A stretch of 44,590 bases of DNA from NCBI GenBank assembly GCA_009377865.1, contig WHTH01000036.1, forward strand, positions 1-44,590, read 5' to 3'. The position numbers were made by a program, and so were the translations under genes. Within the stretch, counting starts at the first letter, position 1, and each line of letters opens with the position of its first letter. The stretch comes from Pseudonocardiaceae bacterium (GTDB taxonomy: Bacteria; Actinomycetota; Actinomycetes; Mycobacteriales; Pseudonocardiaceae). Below, one piece after another: positions 1-6,743 of the stretch. The notes below the pieces were generated by a model. It saw only the letters and a program-made list of their open reading frames with translations. It made no database searches and was not told where the DNA came from.

Positions 1-99
1 GACCTTGCGGTGCGCCAACCGCGGCGACCCCGCGATCCGCTTCAGGTCAGCCCGTTGATCGTCGGTCACCGGCAGCGCCGGCGCGGTCATCACTGCCAT
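1..99 (-). CDS. IS630-family transposase, N-terminal fragment (cut by window edge)
   Basis: The first 33 codons of a minus-strand gene run off the left edge. The protein begins MAVMTAPALPVTDDQRADLK and continues into an Arg/His-rich helix, which resembles the helix-turn-helix start of IS630/Tc1-type transposases (family knowledge; the DDE domain is not in the window). A TATACT hexamer on the minus strand (111 to 106) ends six bases before the ATG at 99, so a leaderless transcript is plausible. Whether the full gene is intact cannot be seen. It could instead be another winged-helix protein. Confidence 0.5.
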   Translation of the reverse strand, partial: MAVMTAPALPVTDDQRADLKRIAGSPRLAHRKV

Positions 100-102
100 A
101 CC

Positions 103-117
103 ACAAGTATACCTTGT
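103..117. promoter_or_regulatory. Dyad over the transposase-like -10 box
   Basis: The sequence ACAAGTATACCTTGT has 5-base inverted arms (ACAAG/CTTGT) around TATAC. It covers the minus-strand TATACT -10 of the transposase-like gene and lies 50 bases upstream of suhB. Binding of a dimeric repressor here is inference. Confidence 0.3.
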
Positions 118-167
118 TATTTCGCAGACACACCACTAGCGCCGTCACCGCACGACGGTGTGATCGT

Positions 168-992
168 ATGAGACTTGTGACTGCCGATCTCGCCGACCCC
201 GCCGTACTGCGCGCGGTCGCCGTCTCAGTAGCGCGCCCGGTGGGCGAGCTCGCGGTGCGGATGCGCACCGAAGCGGTCGGCGACGTCGGAACCAAGACCA
301 GTGAGACCGATGTGGTCACAGCCGGCGACATGGCCGCCGAGCGGCTGGCCCGCCGGCTGCTTGCGCAGTACCGTCCGGGGGACCCGGTCCTCGGGGAGGA
401 GGAGGGCGGCGAGGCGCCGCCACCCGGAACCGTGTGCTGGATCGTCGACCCGATCGACGGCACGGTGAACTACCTCTACGGGTTTCCCTGGTACGCGGTG
501 TCGGTGGCCGCGCAGCGCGACGGTGTCTCGCTGGCGGGCGCGGTGGTACACCCGCCGAGCGGGCGGGTGTGGAGCGCAGCGACCGGTCTCGGCGCCGAAT
601 GCGACGGGCAGCCGTTGCGGGTCACGGCCGCCACCGTGCTGGCGCACTCGTTGATCGGGACCGGCTTCGCCTACCAGGCGCAGCGCCGGACCCGGCAGGC
701 CGCGCTGGTCGCCGGGATGCTGCCGCAGGTTCGTGATGTGCGCCGCGCCGGGTCGGCGGCGTTGGACCTGTGCTCGGTCGCCTCGGGTTGGCTCGACGGC
801 TACGTCGAGCACGGGCTGCAGCGCTGGGACTGGGCGGCGGGCGCGCTGATCGCCGCCGAGGCCGGTGCGGTGGTGCGGTTGCCGGGGGCCCCGGCCGACG
901 GGCTGGGTGACGACGCCACGCTCGCCGCCGGTCCGGGGATCGCCACCGCCCTGGCCGGGCTGCTGGCCGACCAAGGCGCAGCCGGGGTCTGA
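168..992 (+). CDS. suhB: Inositol monophosphatase family protein
   Basis: This 274-aa protein belongs to the Mg2+-dependent inositol-1-phosphatase family, which hydrolyses inositol monophosphates; in actinobacteria it feeds phosphatidylinositol and mycothiol precursors. Visible metal-site motifs are LGEEEGG, the signature WIVDPIDGTVNY and the late motif WDWAAGALIAAEAG. The ATG at 168 is preferred over an upstream in-frame start at 114, because the family begins close to MRLVTADLADPAVLRAV. The gene is convergent with cei, with only 15 bases between the stops. Its position matches M. tuberculosis suhB (Rv2701c). Exact substrate preference is not visible. Confidence 0.9.
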   Translation: MRLVTADLADPAVLRAVAVSVARPVGELAVRMRTEAVGDVGTKTSETDVVTAGDMAAERLARRLLAQYRPGDPVLGEEEGGEAPPPGTVCWIVDPIDGTVNYLYGFPWYAVSVAAQRDGVSLAGAVVHPPSGRVWSAATGLGAECDGQPLRVTAATVLAHSLIGTGFAYQAQRRTRQAALVAGMLPQVRDVRRAGSAALDLCSVASGWLDGYVEHGLQRWDWAAGALIAAEAGAVVRLPGAPADGLGDDATLAAGPGIATALAGLLADQGAAGV

Positions 993-1007
993 GGTCGAGC
1001 CGCCTTT

Positions 1008-1697
1008 TCAGCACCGCGCGTGGCGTGCCGCCTGTACCAGTTCGGGGTCGATGGTCGGCTGCACCTCGTCGCCGACCTGCCCGCCCCGTGGTTCGCCGTC
1101 GGACGGTGGGGCAGGCTCGCCGAGCTGCGCGAGACTGCGCAGCGCCGAGCGGGCCTCGGCGGAGGGCCGCAGCCCTATGAACTCGGTACCCAGTGACAGG
1201 TCGACCACATCGTCGGTGCGGACGTCGCGCACCAACTGCGCGCAGGGCACGACCAGGCTGATCGTGCGGGCAGCCGGCTCCCCCTGGGTGCCGAACCGGA
1301 TCTGCCCGTGACAACTCAGCCCGAAGTCGGGATGCAGCGGGTCGTTGATCGGGGCGTCGGCGGTCACGAAGCCCAACCCGGTGAGACCTTCGCTGACGAT
1401 GCTTGCCTCACCGCGCATGCCGTTGGCGTTGAGTACCCGGATCGAGGCGAGCTGCGGTGGCGCAGGGGCGACCGTGTCGAGTGCGGTGCGCGGCAGTGTG
1501 TCACCGGAGTAGGGCGGCGCGGTGGACGACGGTGGTGGGCAGGCGATCGCCTCAGAGGCGGCTGGACCCAACACCGTCGTCCACACCACGACGCTCACCA
1601 CGCCGAGTAGCGCGAGCAGCACCACTCCTGGCATCGGCCGGCGCCTGCGATAGCGGCGGGACCGACGACGATATGGTGACGAGCTGACCGCAGCCAC
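1008..1697 (-). CDS. cei: Envelope integrity protein Cei-like (LytR C-terminal domain)
   Basis: This 229-aa protein has an Arg-rich cytoplasmic start (residues 8-20), one transmembrane segment near residues 24-43 and an exported remainder. The stretch IRVLNANGMRGEAS begins a LytR_C-type domain, and pairs of Cys (SCHGQ, VPCAQ) could form disulfides outside the membrane. Rv2700/Cei of M. tuberculosis is the positional homologue and is known for envelope integrity. The GTG start at 1697 follows a GGGAGG Shine-Dalgarno sequence. A minus-strand TAGGCT (1757 to 1752) is a possible -10. Function beyond the Cei analogy is inference. Confidence 0.8.
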   Translation of the reverse strand: MAAVSSSPYRRRSRRYRRRRPMPGVVLLALLGVVSVVVWTTVLGPAASEAIACPPPSSTAPPYSGDTLPRTALDTVAPAPPQLASIRVLNANGMRGEASIVSEGLTGLGFVTADAPINDPLHPDFGLSCHGQIRFGTQGEPAARTISLVVPCAQLVRDVRTDDVVDLSLGTEFIGLRPSAEARSALRSLAQLGEPAPPSDGEPRGGQVGDEVQPTIDPELVQAARHARC

Positions 1698-2000
1698 GGA
1701 ACCGTGTCCTCCCTGGCCAGGGCACCGCCGCGCCCGGTGCCGATGATGATGAGCCTAGGGGTGCGTGGCGATGGGGCGCAGCCAGCAGGCCGTCCTGACG
1801 TGGGTTTCCCCCGGTCGGGGGTATCGAGGGCGCCCAGATTACCCAAACCGACACGCGTCCTTCATCCCGCGCACGATTTGCGGGGGTGAGCTATCGTCAC
1901 GCACTCCGTCGGCCGCACCAGCTGCTCGGCAGCTACTCGTTGAAGGCAGCCGAGACGGGAGAACCGGCCGGAAGGCCCGCGGCGAACAAGACCCTGCAAC

Positions 2001-2072
2001 GTGACGAGAGTCACGGGCACAAATTGCAACGTCCGGACGTTGTGCAGCGGCACGACGTTGTGCGAGCGGCAC
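2001..2072. promoter_or_regulatory. Cluster of dyads and a tandem repeat upstream of the DUF4193 gene
   Basis: The 406-base gap between the divergent cei and DUF4193 genes holds a dense operator-like block. It contains GTGACgagaGTCAC (2001-2014), the perfect 16-base palindrome CAACGTCCGGACGTTG (2027-2042), and the near-palindrome GCACGACGTTGTGC (2050-2063). A direct repeat of 18/19 bases (2036-2053 and 2054-2072) begins GACGTTGTGC in both copies. The block ends 31 bases before the DUF4193 start. I see no gene I trust in 1698-2103. Confidence 0.5.
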
Positions 2073-2103
2073 GACCCGTTACGACTCAGGGGTGGGAAGG
2101 ACA

Positions 2104-2406
2104 ATGGCGACCGACTACGACGCTCCGCGCCGCAACGAGACTGACGAGATGGCCGAGGACTCGCTCGAGGAACTCAAGGCGCGGCGCAATGAGGCGCAGT
2201 CCGGAGCAGTCGACGTGGATGAGTCGGAGACCGCGGAGAGCTTCGAGCTCCCCGGCGCCGACCTGTCCGGCGAAGAGCTGACCGTTCGCGTGCTGCCGAA
2301 GCAGGCTGATGAGTTCACCTGCTCGCGGTGCTTCCTCGTACACCACCGCAGCAGGCTTGCCGACGAGCGTGGCGGACGAATGGTCTGCCGCGACTGCGCG
2401 GCCTGA
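2104..2406 (+). CDS. DUF4193 zinc-ribbon protein
   Basis: This 100-aa protein has an acidic N-terminal two thirds and a C-terminal four-cysteine zinc ribbon, CSRC at about residues 77-80 and CRDC at about 95-98. It matches the DUF4193 family (Rv2699c in M. tuberculosis), conserved in actinobacteria and of unknown role. The ATG at 2104 follows GGGAAGG at a good distance, so it is preferred over an in-frame start at 2092. The gene is convergent with the DUF3093 gene. A zinc-dependent regulatory or RNA-polymerase-associated role would be speculation. Confidence 0.85.
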   Translation: MATDYDAPRRNETDEMAEDSLEELKARRNEAQSGAVDVDESETAESFELPGADLSGEELTVRVLPKQADEFTCSRCFLVHHRSRLADERGGRMVCRDCAA

Positions 2407-2419
2407 GGGCGAGGCGAAA

Positions 2420-2477
2420 GGGCGGCCGCACCGCCCGTCCGACGATCGACGGGCGCTCACCGCGATGGTGGGCGCCC
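2420..2477. terminator. Two hairpins between convergent genes
   Basis: Hairpin one is GGGCGG-ccgca-CCGCCC (2420-2436). Hairpin two (2451-2477) pairs GGGCGCTCACC with GGTGGGCGCCC around a 5-base loop, with a single G-U pair. They lie after the DUF4193 stop and over the DUF3093 stop, so they can serve both directions. No U-tract follows, as is common in high-GC actinobacteria. Confidence 0.55.
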
Positions 2478-3032
2478 GTTGTCGGTCTGTGGGTGTGCTT
2501 GCGGGGGCTTCTGCGGGGGCTTCTGCGGGGGCTTCTGGCGCAGCAGCGCGGCGAGCTCGTCGGCGCGGCGCACGCTGAACAGCCAGTACGGAGTGAGGTC
2601 TTGCGGGTCGGTGAGTTCGACGCGCAGCAGTGAACCGATCCACGGGCGGTGCAGCAAGAAGGCTGCCGGGTCCAGCTCGGGACCCAGCGCACGGCGCTTG
2701 TGCCGGGCAGGCACCGCCACCACCTCGCCCAGGTGATGCAAGCCGACGTGCGCATCACCCACCCGTAGCTCGTCACCGCTCAGTTGCACCCGGTGGCGGC
2801 TGAGCCGCAGCAGTACGGCGACGGCGAGCGGGACCGTCGCCAGGTACGGCAGCCAGGCTCGCACCCCTGGGTAGCCCAGGTGCACCTCGGCCGCGAGCAG
2901 TCCCGCCACCCCCAGGGCGAGCGGCCACCACCACCACGGCACCGACAGCCGCTCGTCGAACCGGGCGGCCGGTGGCTGCGGGGCAGGGGGGTCGGGCACT
3001 CGAGCGAGGGTAGTCTCGCCATCCGTGTCCAT
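2457..3032 (-). CDS. DUF3093 membrane protein
   Basis: This 191-aa protein has two transmembrane segments near residues 32-50 and 58-76, the first starting with a run of tryptophans ([12 protein letters not shown]). A soluble domain containing [18 protein letters not shown] follows. The family is DUF3093 (Rv2698), of unknown function. The C-terminus carries a tandem KPPQ-type repeat, encoded by a 12-base direct repeat at about 2502-2540. The ATG shares the CCATGG at 3029-3034 with the dut gene, so the two divergent genes start on top of each other. A GTG at 2999 is an alternative start. Confidence 0.8.
   Translation of the reverse strand: MDTDGETTLARVPDPPAPQPPAARFDERLSVPWWWWPLALGVAGLLAAEVHLGYPGVRAWLPYLATVPLAVAVLLRLSRHRVQLSGDELRVGDAHVGLHHLGEVVAVPARHKRRALGPELDPAAFLLHRPWIGSLLRVELTDPQDLTPYWLFSVRRADELAALLRQKPPQKPPQKPPQAHPQTDNGRPPSR
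3011..3016 (+). promoter_or_regulatory. -10 box for a leaderless dut transcript
   Basis: TAGTCT ends eight bases before the GTG at 3025, the spacing of a leaderless actinobacterial promoter. It lies inside the first codons of the divergent DUF3093 gene. Confidence 0.45.
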
Positions 3033-3537
3033 GGCCGACCCGACGGCGGTCGAGGTACTGCTGACCCGGCTCGACCCGGAGGTGCCGCTGCCGGGTTACG
3101 CCCGGGACCTCGACGCCGGTGCCGATCTCGTGACCACCAGCGGGATCGAGTTGGCGCCCGGGCGGCGGGGGATCGTCGGAACCGGTGTCGCCATCGCGCT
3201 ACCGCCCGGGTACGCGGCGTTCGTACACCCGCGTTCGGGTCTCGCCGCCCGGAGCGGGTTGGGCCTCGTGAACAGCCCGGGGACGATCGACGCCGGCTAC
3301 CGCGGCGAGATCAGGGTATGCCTGATCAATCACGATCCGGAGGAGCCCGTGGTGCTGCGCCGTCTCGACCGGATCGCGCAACTGGTGGTGCAGCGGGTGG
3401 AGCACGCGGTGTTCCGAGAAGTCGGCTCGCTTCCGGAGTCCGAGCGCGGTACCGGCGGCCACGGCTCGACCGGGCGCCGCACGGTGGCCTGCGGGGACCC
3501 CGCCAGCACCGACGGCAGCGACAGCAGGGAGGGCTGA
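3025..3537 (+). CDS. dut: dUTP diphosphatase
   Basis: This 170-aa trimeric dUTPase hydrolyses dUTP to dUMP and pyrophosphate, keeping uracil out of DNA and supplying dTMP synthesis. The conserved motifs are visible in order: [42 protein letters not shown] and the C-terminal [10 protein letters not shown] loop that closes on the active site. The last 25 residues extend beyond that motif. The GTG at 3025 is chosen because a TAGTCT box fits a leaderless start; the ATG at 3031 is equally possible. The DUF3710 gene follows after 3 bases. Confidence 0.93.
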   Translation: MSMADPTAVEVLLTRLDPEVPLPGYARDLDAGADLVTTSGIELAPGRRGIVGTGVAIALPPGYAAFVHPRSGLAARSGLGLVNSPGTIDAGYRGEIRVCLINHDPEEPVVLRRLDRIAQLVVQRVEHAVFREVGSLPESERGTGGHGSTGRRTVACGDPASTDGSDSREG

Positions 3538-3540
3538 GCA

Positions 3541-4236
3541 GTGTTCCGAAAGCGGCGCAGCCGGCGCTCGCAGCGCGACACCGACGACACCCCGCCCGCC
3601 GAGGATCCGAATGCCACCGACGGGCCAGACCCGGGTGAGTCGGGCCCGGCGCGAGCAGGACCCTTCGATGGGGCGCGGGACCCCGGGGACGGCAGCAGCC
3701 GGCTCGACCTGGGATCCGTGCGGCTGCCGGTGCCCGAGGGTGCGCGGCTGCAGGTCGAGATGGACCGCAACGGGCCGGTCCGGGCGGTGCACATGATGAC
3801 GAGCCTCGGTCAGCTCACCGTCACCGCGTTCGCGGCCCCCCGCAGCGGCGGGCTGTGGGAGCAGGTACTCGGAGAGCTCCGAACTCAGCTGCGCTCCGAC
3901 GGTGCCGAGGTGCGGCTGCAGCAGGGCGAGTGGGGGCGGGAGGTCGCCGCAGTCACGACTCAGGCGACGCTGCGTTTCCTCGGTGTGGACGGGCCACGGT
4001 GGATGTTGCGCGGTGTCGCAGCAGGGTCCGGCGAGCAAGCCGAGCCGCTGGCCGAGCTGCTGCGCGACGTCGTCCGCGGCACGGTGGTCGTGCGTGGTGT
4101 CGAGCCGCTGCCGGTGCGCAGCCCGCTGCCGCTGCAGTTGCCTGAGCCACTCGCCGAGCAGCTCAGGCAGACCCCCCAGCAGCAGGCCCAGCCTACTACG
4201 CTGGAACCGGAGTCGGGTTCGTCGGAGAACCCGTGA
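3541..4236 (+). CDS. DUF3710 protein
   Basis: This 231-aa soluble protein has a charged, Pro/Asp-rich N-terminus (residues 1-55) followed by the DUF3710 domain, starting near RLDLGSVRLPVPEGARLQVE. It is the counterpart of Rv2696c; no biochemical role is known to me. The GTG start lies 3 bases after the dut stop, so it is cotranscribed with dut. The C-terminal 35 residues are Gln/Pro-rich and probably disordered. Confidence 0.85.
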   Translation: MFRKRRSRRSQRDTDDTPPAEDPNATDGPDPGESGPARAGPFDGARDPGDGSSRLDLGSVRLPVPEGARLQVEMDRNGPVRAVHMMTSLGQLTVTAFAAPRSGGLWEQVLGELRTQLRSDGAEVRLQQGEWGREVAAVTTQATLRFLGVDGPRWMLRGVAAGSGEQAEPLAELLRDVVRGTVVVRGVEPLPVRSPLPLQLPEPLAEQLRQTPQQQAQPTTLEPESGSSENP

Positions 4237-4252
4237 GCACGCGGGAGCGCGA

Positions 4253-4630
4253 ATGAGCAGAACCACTCCCGGTTACTGGCGGCGAATGATCCGCCGTCTC
4301 ACAACCGATGCCGAGGAGTTGGACGCCGACGACCTCACGGACAACGCCACCCGGTCCGGTGCACAGCGCACCTGCGACTGTGCCGGTGGGCAGGAGGTCA
4401 CCGTGCTGGGCCGGCTGCGCAGCGTCGAACTGTGCCCGCGCCAGGCCACCGCGACGCTGGAGGCCGAGCTGTTCGACGGGACCGAGGGCATCACACTGGT
4501 GTGGCTGGGCCGCCGCCGTATCCCTGGGATAGTGCCGGGCCGTACGCTGCGGGCCTCGGGCCGGGTCGCGGTGCGCGACGGCCGCAAGGTCCTCTACAAC
4601 CCCTACTACGAACTGCAGCGGAGCCGATGA
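4253..4630 (+). CDS. OB-fold nucleic-acid-binding protein
   Basis: This 125-aa protein carries a single OB-fold (tRNA_anti-like) from about residue 45, with VTVLGRLRSVEL, LEAELFDGTEGITLVWLGRR and a closing strand RASGRVAVRDGRKVLYNPYY. It is the positional homologue of Rv2694c. OB proteins of this type bind single-stranded nucleic acid, but the target is unknown. The ATG at 4253 follows a weak GGGAG. The stop overlaps the start of the DUF3159 gene in an ATGA, so translation of the two is coupled. Confidence 0.85.
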   Translation: MSRTTPGYWRRMIRRLTTDAEELDADDLTDNATRSGAQRTCDCAGGQEVTVLGRLRSVELCPRQATATLEAELFDGTEGITLVWLGRRRIPGIVPGRTLRASGRVAVRDGRKVLYNPYYELQRSR

Positions 4631-5271
4631 CCCAGCCACCTCACGGCGCCGGTCGAGCGCCCGACACAGAGCAGCGCTCGCCCACACTGCTCGAGCAGAT
4701 GGGTGGCATGGGTGGGGTGGTGTCTGCGGTCATCCCAGTCGTCGTGTTCGTGCTCATCAACCCGCTGGCGGGGTTGCAGTTCGCGATCTGGGCAGCGCTC
4801 GGGGCTGCGGTCGCCGTCGGGGCCTGGCGCGTGGTCCGTGCCGAACCACTGCAGCCGGCGATCTCGGGCGTGCTCGGCGTCGCGATCTGTGCCTTCATCG
4901 CCTACCGGACCGGCGAGGCACGAGGGTTCTTCCTCTACGGCATCTGGTACAGCCTCGTCGCCGGGGTCGCGTTCGTGGTCTCGATGGTGGTGCGGTGGCC
5001 GCTGGTCGGCGTGATCTGGTCGGCCCTGAACGGCTCGGGTTTCGGCTGGCGGGCACATCGTCGGGCCCGGTTGCTCTATGACCTCGCCACCGCCGTGTGG
5101 GCGGTGTTCTTCTTCGCGCGCTTCGGCGTGCAACACTGGCTCTACAACGCCGACGAGACGGGCTGGCTCGGCGTCGCACGGTTGCTGATGGGGCTGCCGT
5201 TGACTGCGGTTGCGCTGCTCGTGACCATCTGGGTGGTCCGGCGTGCCAACCGGGTCACGGCCCCCGGCTGA
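4627..5271 (+). CDS. DUF3159 integral membrane protein
   Basis: This 214-aa protein has about five to six transmembrane segments, for example VVSAVIPVVVFVLI, AIWAALGAAVAVGAW, SLVAGVAFVVSMVV and LTAVALLVTIWVV. It matches the DUF3159 family (Rv2693c). The motif LNGSGFGWRAHRRARLLYD forms a polar loop between segments. It is the last gene of the dut-DUF3710-OB-DUF3159 unit and is convergent with ceoC. No transport substrate can be assigned. Confidence 0.85.
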   Translation: MTQPPHGAGRAPDTEQRSPTLLEQMGGMGGVVSAVIPVVVFVLINPLAGLQFAIWAALGAAVAVGAWRVVRAEPLQPAISGVLGVAICAFIAYRTGEARGFFLYGIWYSLVAGVAFVVSMVVRWPLVGVIWSALNGSGFGWRAHRRARLLYDLATAVWAVFFFARFGVQHWLYNADETGWLGVARLLMGLPLTAVALLVTIWVVRRANRVTAPG

Positions 5272-5292
5272 GCGATGTCAGCGGCCCGAATT

Positions 5293-5949
5293 TCAACGAC
5301 CCAGTGCGTTGCGGATGTCGGTCTCGACGTCGGCGGCGGCGACGAAGAGCAACTCGTCGCCGCCCTCCAGCGGGTGATCGCCTTGCGGAACGATGACCCG
5401 GCCGCCGCGCAGGATGGTGACCAGCGCCGCGTCGGAGGGCAGTTCGAGCTCACGCACCGGGTGCCCCGCCAGCGGGGTGTCCGGGGGCAGCGTGACCTCG
5501 ACGAGGTTGGCCTGCCCCTGACGCAGCGTCATCAGGCGCACCAGGTCGCCGACGCTGACTGCCTCCTCCACCACCGCGGCGAGCATCCGCGGCGTGGACA
5601 CGGCGACGTCGACCCCCCACGACTCGTTGAACAGCCACTCGTTGCTCGGGTCGCTGACTCTGGCCGCCACCCGGCGCACCGCGAACTCGGTCTTGGCCAG
5701 CAGCGACACCACGAGGTTGACCTTGTCGTCGCCGGTGGCCGCGACCACCACGTCACAGCGTTCCAGGCCGGCCTCTTCGAGTGAGCCGAGTTCACAGGCA
5801 TCGGCGTGCACCCATTCGGCCTCCTCGACCGTCGGTGGGTCCATCGCGGCCGCATCACGCTCGATGAGCATCACGTCGTGCCCGGCCTCGATCAGCTCGG
5901 CGGCGATGGACCGGCCGACCGCGCCGGCTCCGGCGATGGCCACACGCAT
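5293..5949 (-). CDS. ceoC: Trk-type potassium uptake regulatory subunit (RCK), CeoC
   Basis: This 218-aa protein has a Rossmann RCK_N domain (VAIAGAGAVGRSIAAELIEAG, with IERD as the acidic end of the second strand) and an RCK_C/TrkA_C domain from about residue 135 (LVEVTLPPDTPLAGHPVREL). Such subunits bind NAD(H) or adenine nucleotides and gate K+ translocation from the cytoplasmic face. It lies 15 bases downstream of ceoB, with GGAGAG before its ATG, so the two form one operon. No TrkH/KtrB pore is in the window; the divergent KimA-like permease is the nearest transporter. Confidence 0.88.
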   Translation of the reverse strand: MRVAIAGAGAVGRSIAAELIEAGHDVMLIERDAAAMDPPTVEEAEWVHADACELGSLEEAGLERCDVVVAATGDDKVNLVVSLLAKTEFAVRRVAARVSDPSNEWLFNESWGVDVAVSTPRMLAAVVEEAVSVGDLVRLMTLRQGQANLVEVTLPPDTPLAGHPVRELELPSDAALVTILRGGRVIVPQGDHPLEGGDELLFVAAADVETDIRNALGR

Positions 5950-5964
5950 CAGGGCTCTCCTCGG

Positions 5965-6627
5965 TCATTCCTGCGGGGGCGGCGCGATGGCCGCGGTGGT
6001 GACGTCGGTGACCGTGCCGGACGCGACGGCGGCGTACACGTGGTCGTCGGCCTGCAGCAACGATCGCGCATCGGGTAGTACCCCGCTGCCGAACCGGACG
6101 ATGAACGCGACCCGGGCACCGGTCGCGGCTTCGAGGTTACGGACGCTGCGGCCCGCCCAGTCTTCGTGCAGCGGAAGCTGCACGACTGCCACCGTGCCGG
6201 ACGGGTCGCGCCACGCGGTGGCCACTCCCTCGGGCAGCAGCATCCGCAGGAACCGGTCGGTCGTCCAGGGCACGGTCGCGACGGTGGGGATGCCGAGCCG
6301 CTCGTAGACGGCCGCGCGCTTTGCGTCGTAGATCCGGGCGACCACCCGCTGCACCCCGAAGGTCTCCCGCGACACCCGAGCGGAGATGATGTTGGAGTTG
6401 TCGCCGCTGGAGACTGCGGCGAACGCCCCGGCCCGCTCGATACCAGCCTCCCTGAGCACCTTCCGGTCGAAGCCGACGCCCACCACCTGCTCGCCGTGGA
6501 AGTTCACCCCGAGCCTGCGGAACGCCTGCAGGTCCCGATCGATGACGGCCACCTCGTGACCCAGCCGTTCCAGCGCGAGAGCCAGCCCGGCTCCGACCCG
6601 GCCACAGCCCATGATCACGACGTGCAC
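5965..6627 (-). CDS. ceoB: Trk-type potassium uptake regulatory subunit (RCK), CeoB
   Basis: This 220-aa paralogue of CeoC also has RCK_N and RCK_C domains. The nucleotide-binding start is VHVVIMGCGRVGAGLALALE and the acidic residue is in VIDRD. The RCK_C part starts near VAVVQLPLHEDWAGRSVRNL. The GTG at 6627 follows GGGGAGAG and opens directly on the Rossmann strand, so longer in-frame extensions to 6936 are rejected. It is the first gene of the ceoB-ceoC operon and diverges from the KimA-like gene over a 116-base gap. Confidence 0.88.
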   Translation of the reverse strand: MHVVIMGCGRVGAGLALALERLGHEVAVIDRDLQAFRRLGVNFHGEQVVGVGFDRKVLREAGIERAGAFAAVSSGDNSNIISARVSRETFGVQRVVARIYDAKRAAVYERLGIPTVATVPWTTDRFLRMLLPEGVATAWRDPSGTVAVVQLPLHEDWAGRSVRNLEAATGARVAFIVRFGSGVLPDARSLLQADDHVYAAVASGTVTDVTTAAIAPPPQE

Positions 6628-6730
6628 GCGGTCTCTCCCCACGTCGACGGATGCGCTGGCACCGTACCCCGGCCCGGGCTCGTGCGGGTGGACACGGCGG
6701 GCGGTGCCACCGCACCGCCCGCCGGAGTCA

Positions 6731-6736
6731 TACGCT
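6731..6736 (+). promoter_or_regulatory. -10 box of the KimA-like gene
   Basis: TACGCT is followed after seven bases by the GTG at 6744. This spacing predicts a leaderless mRNA and decides the start. No Shine-Dalgarno sequence precedes the GTG. Confidence 0.5.
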
Positions 6737-6743
6737 TCCCGCC

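Noticed and set aside
2499-2540. Tandem 12-base repeat in DUF3093 as a phase-variable switch
   Set aside because: The unit is a multiple of three and lies at the extreme C-terminus, so length changes would only add or remove Pro/Gln/Lys residues.
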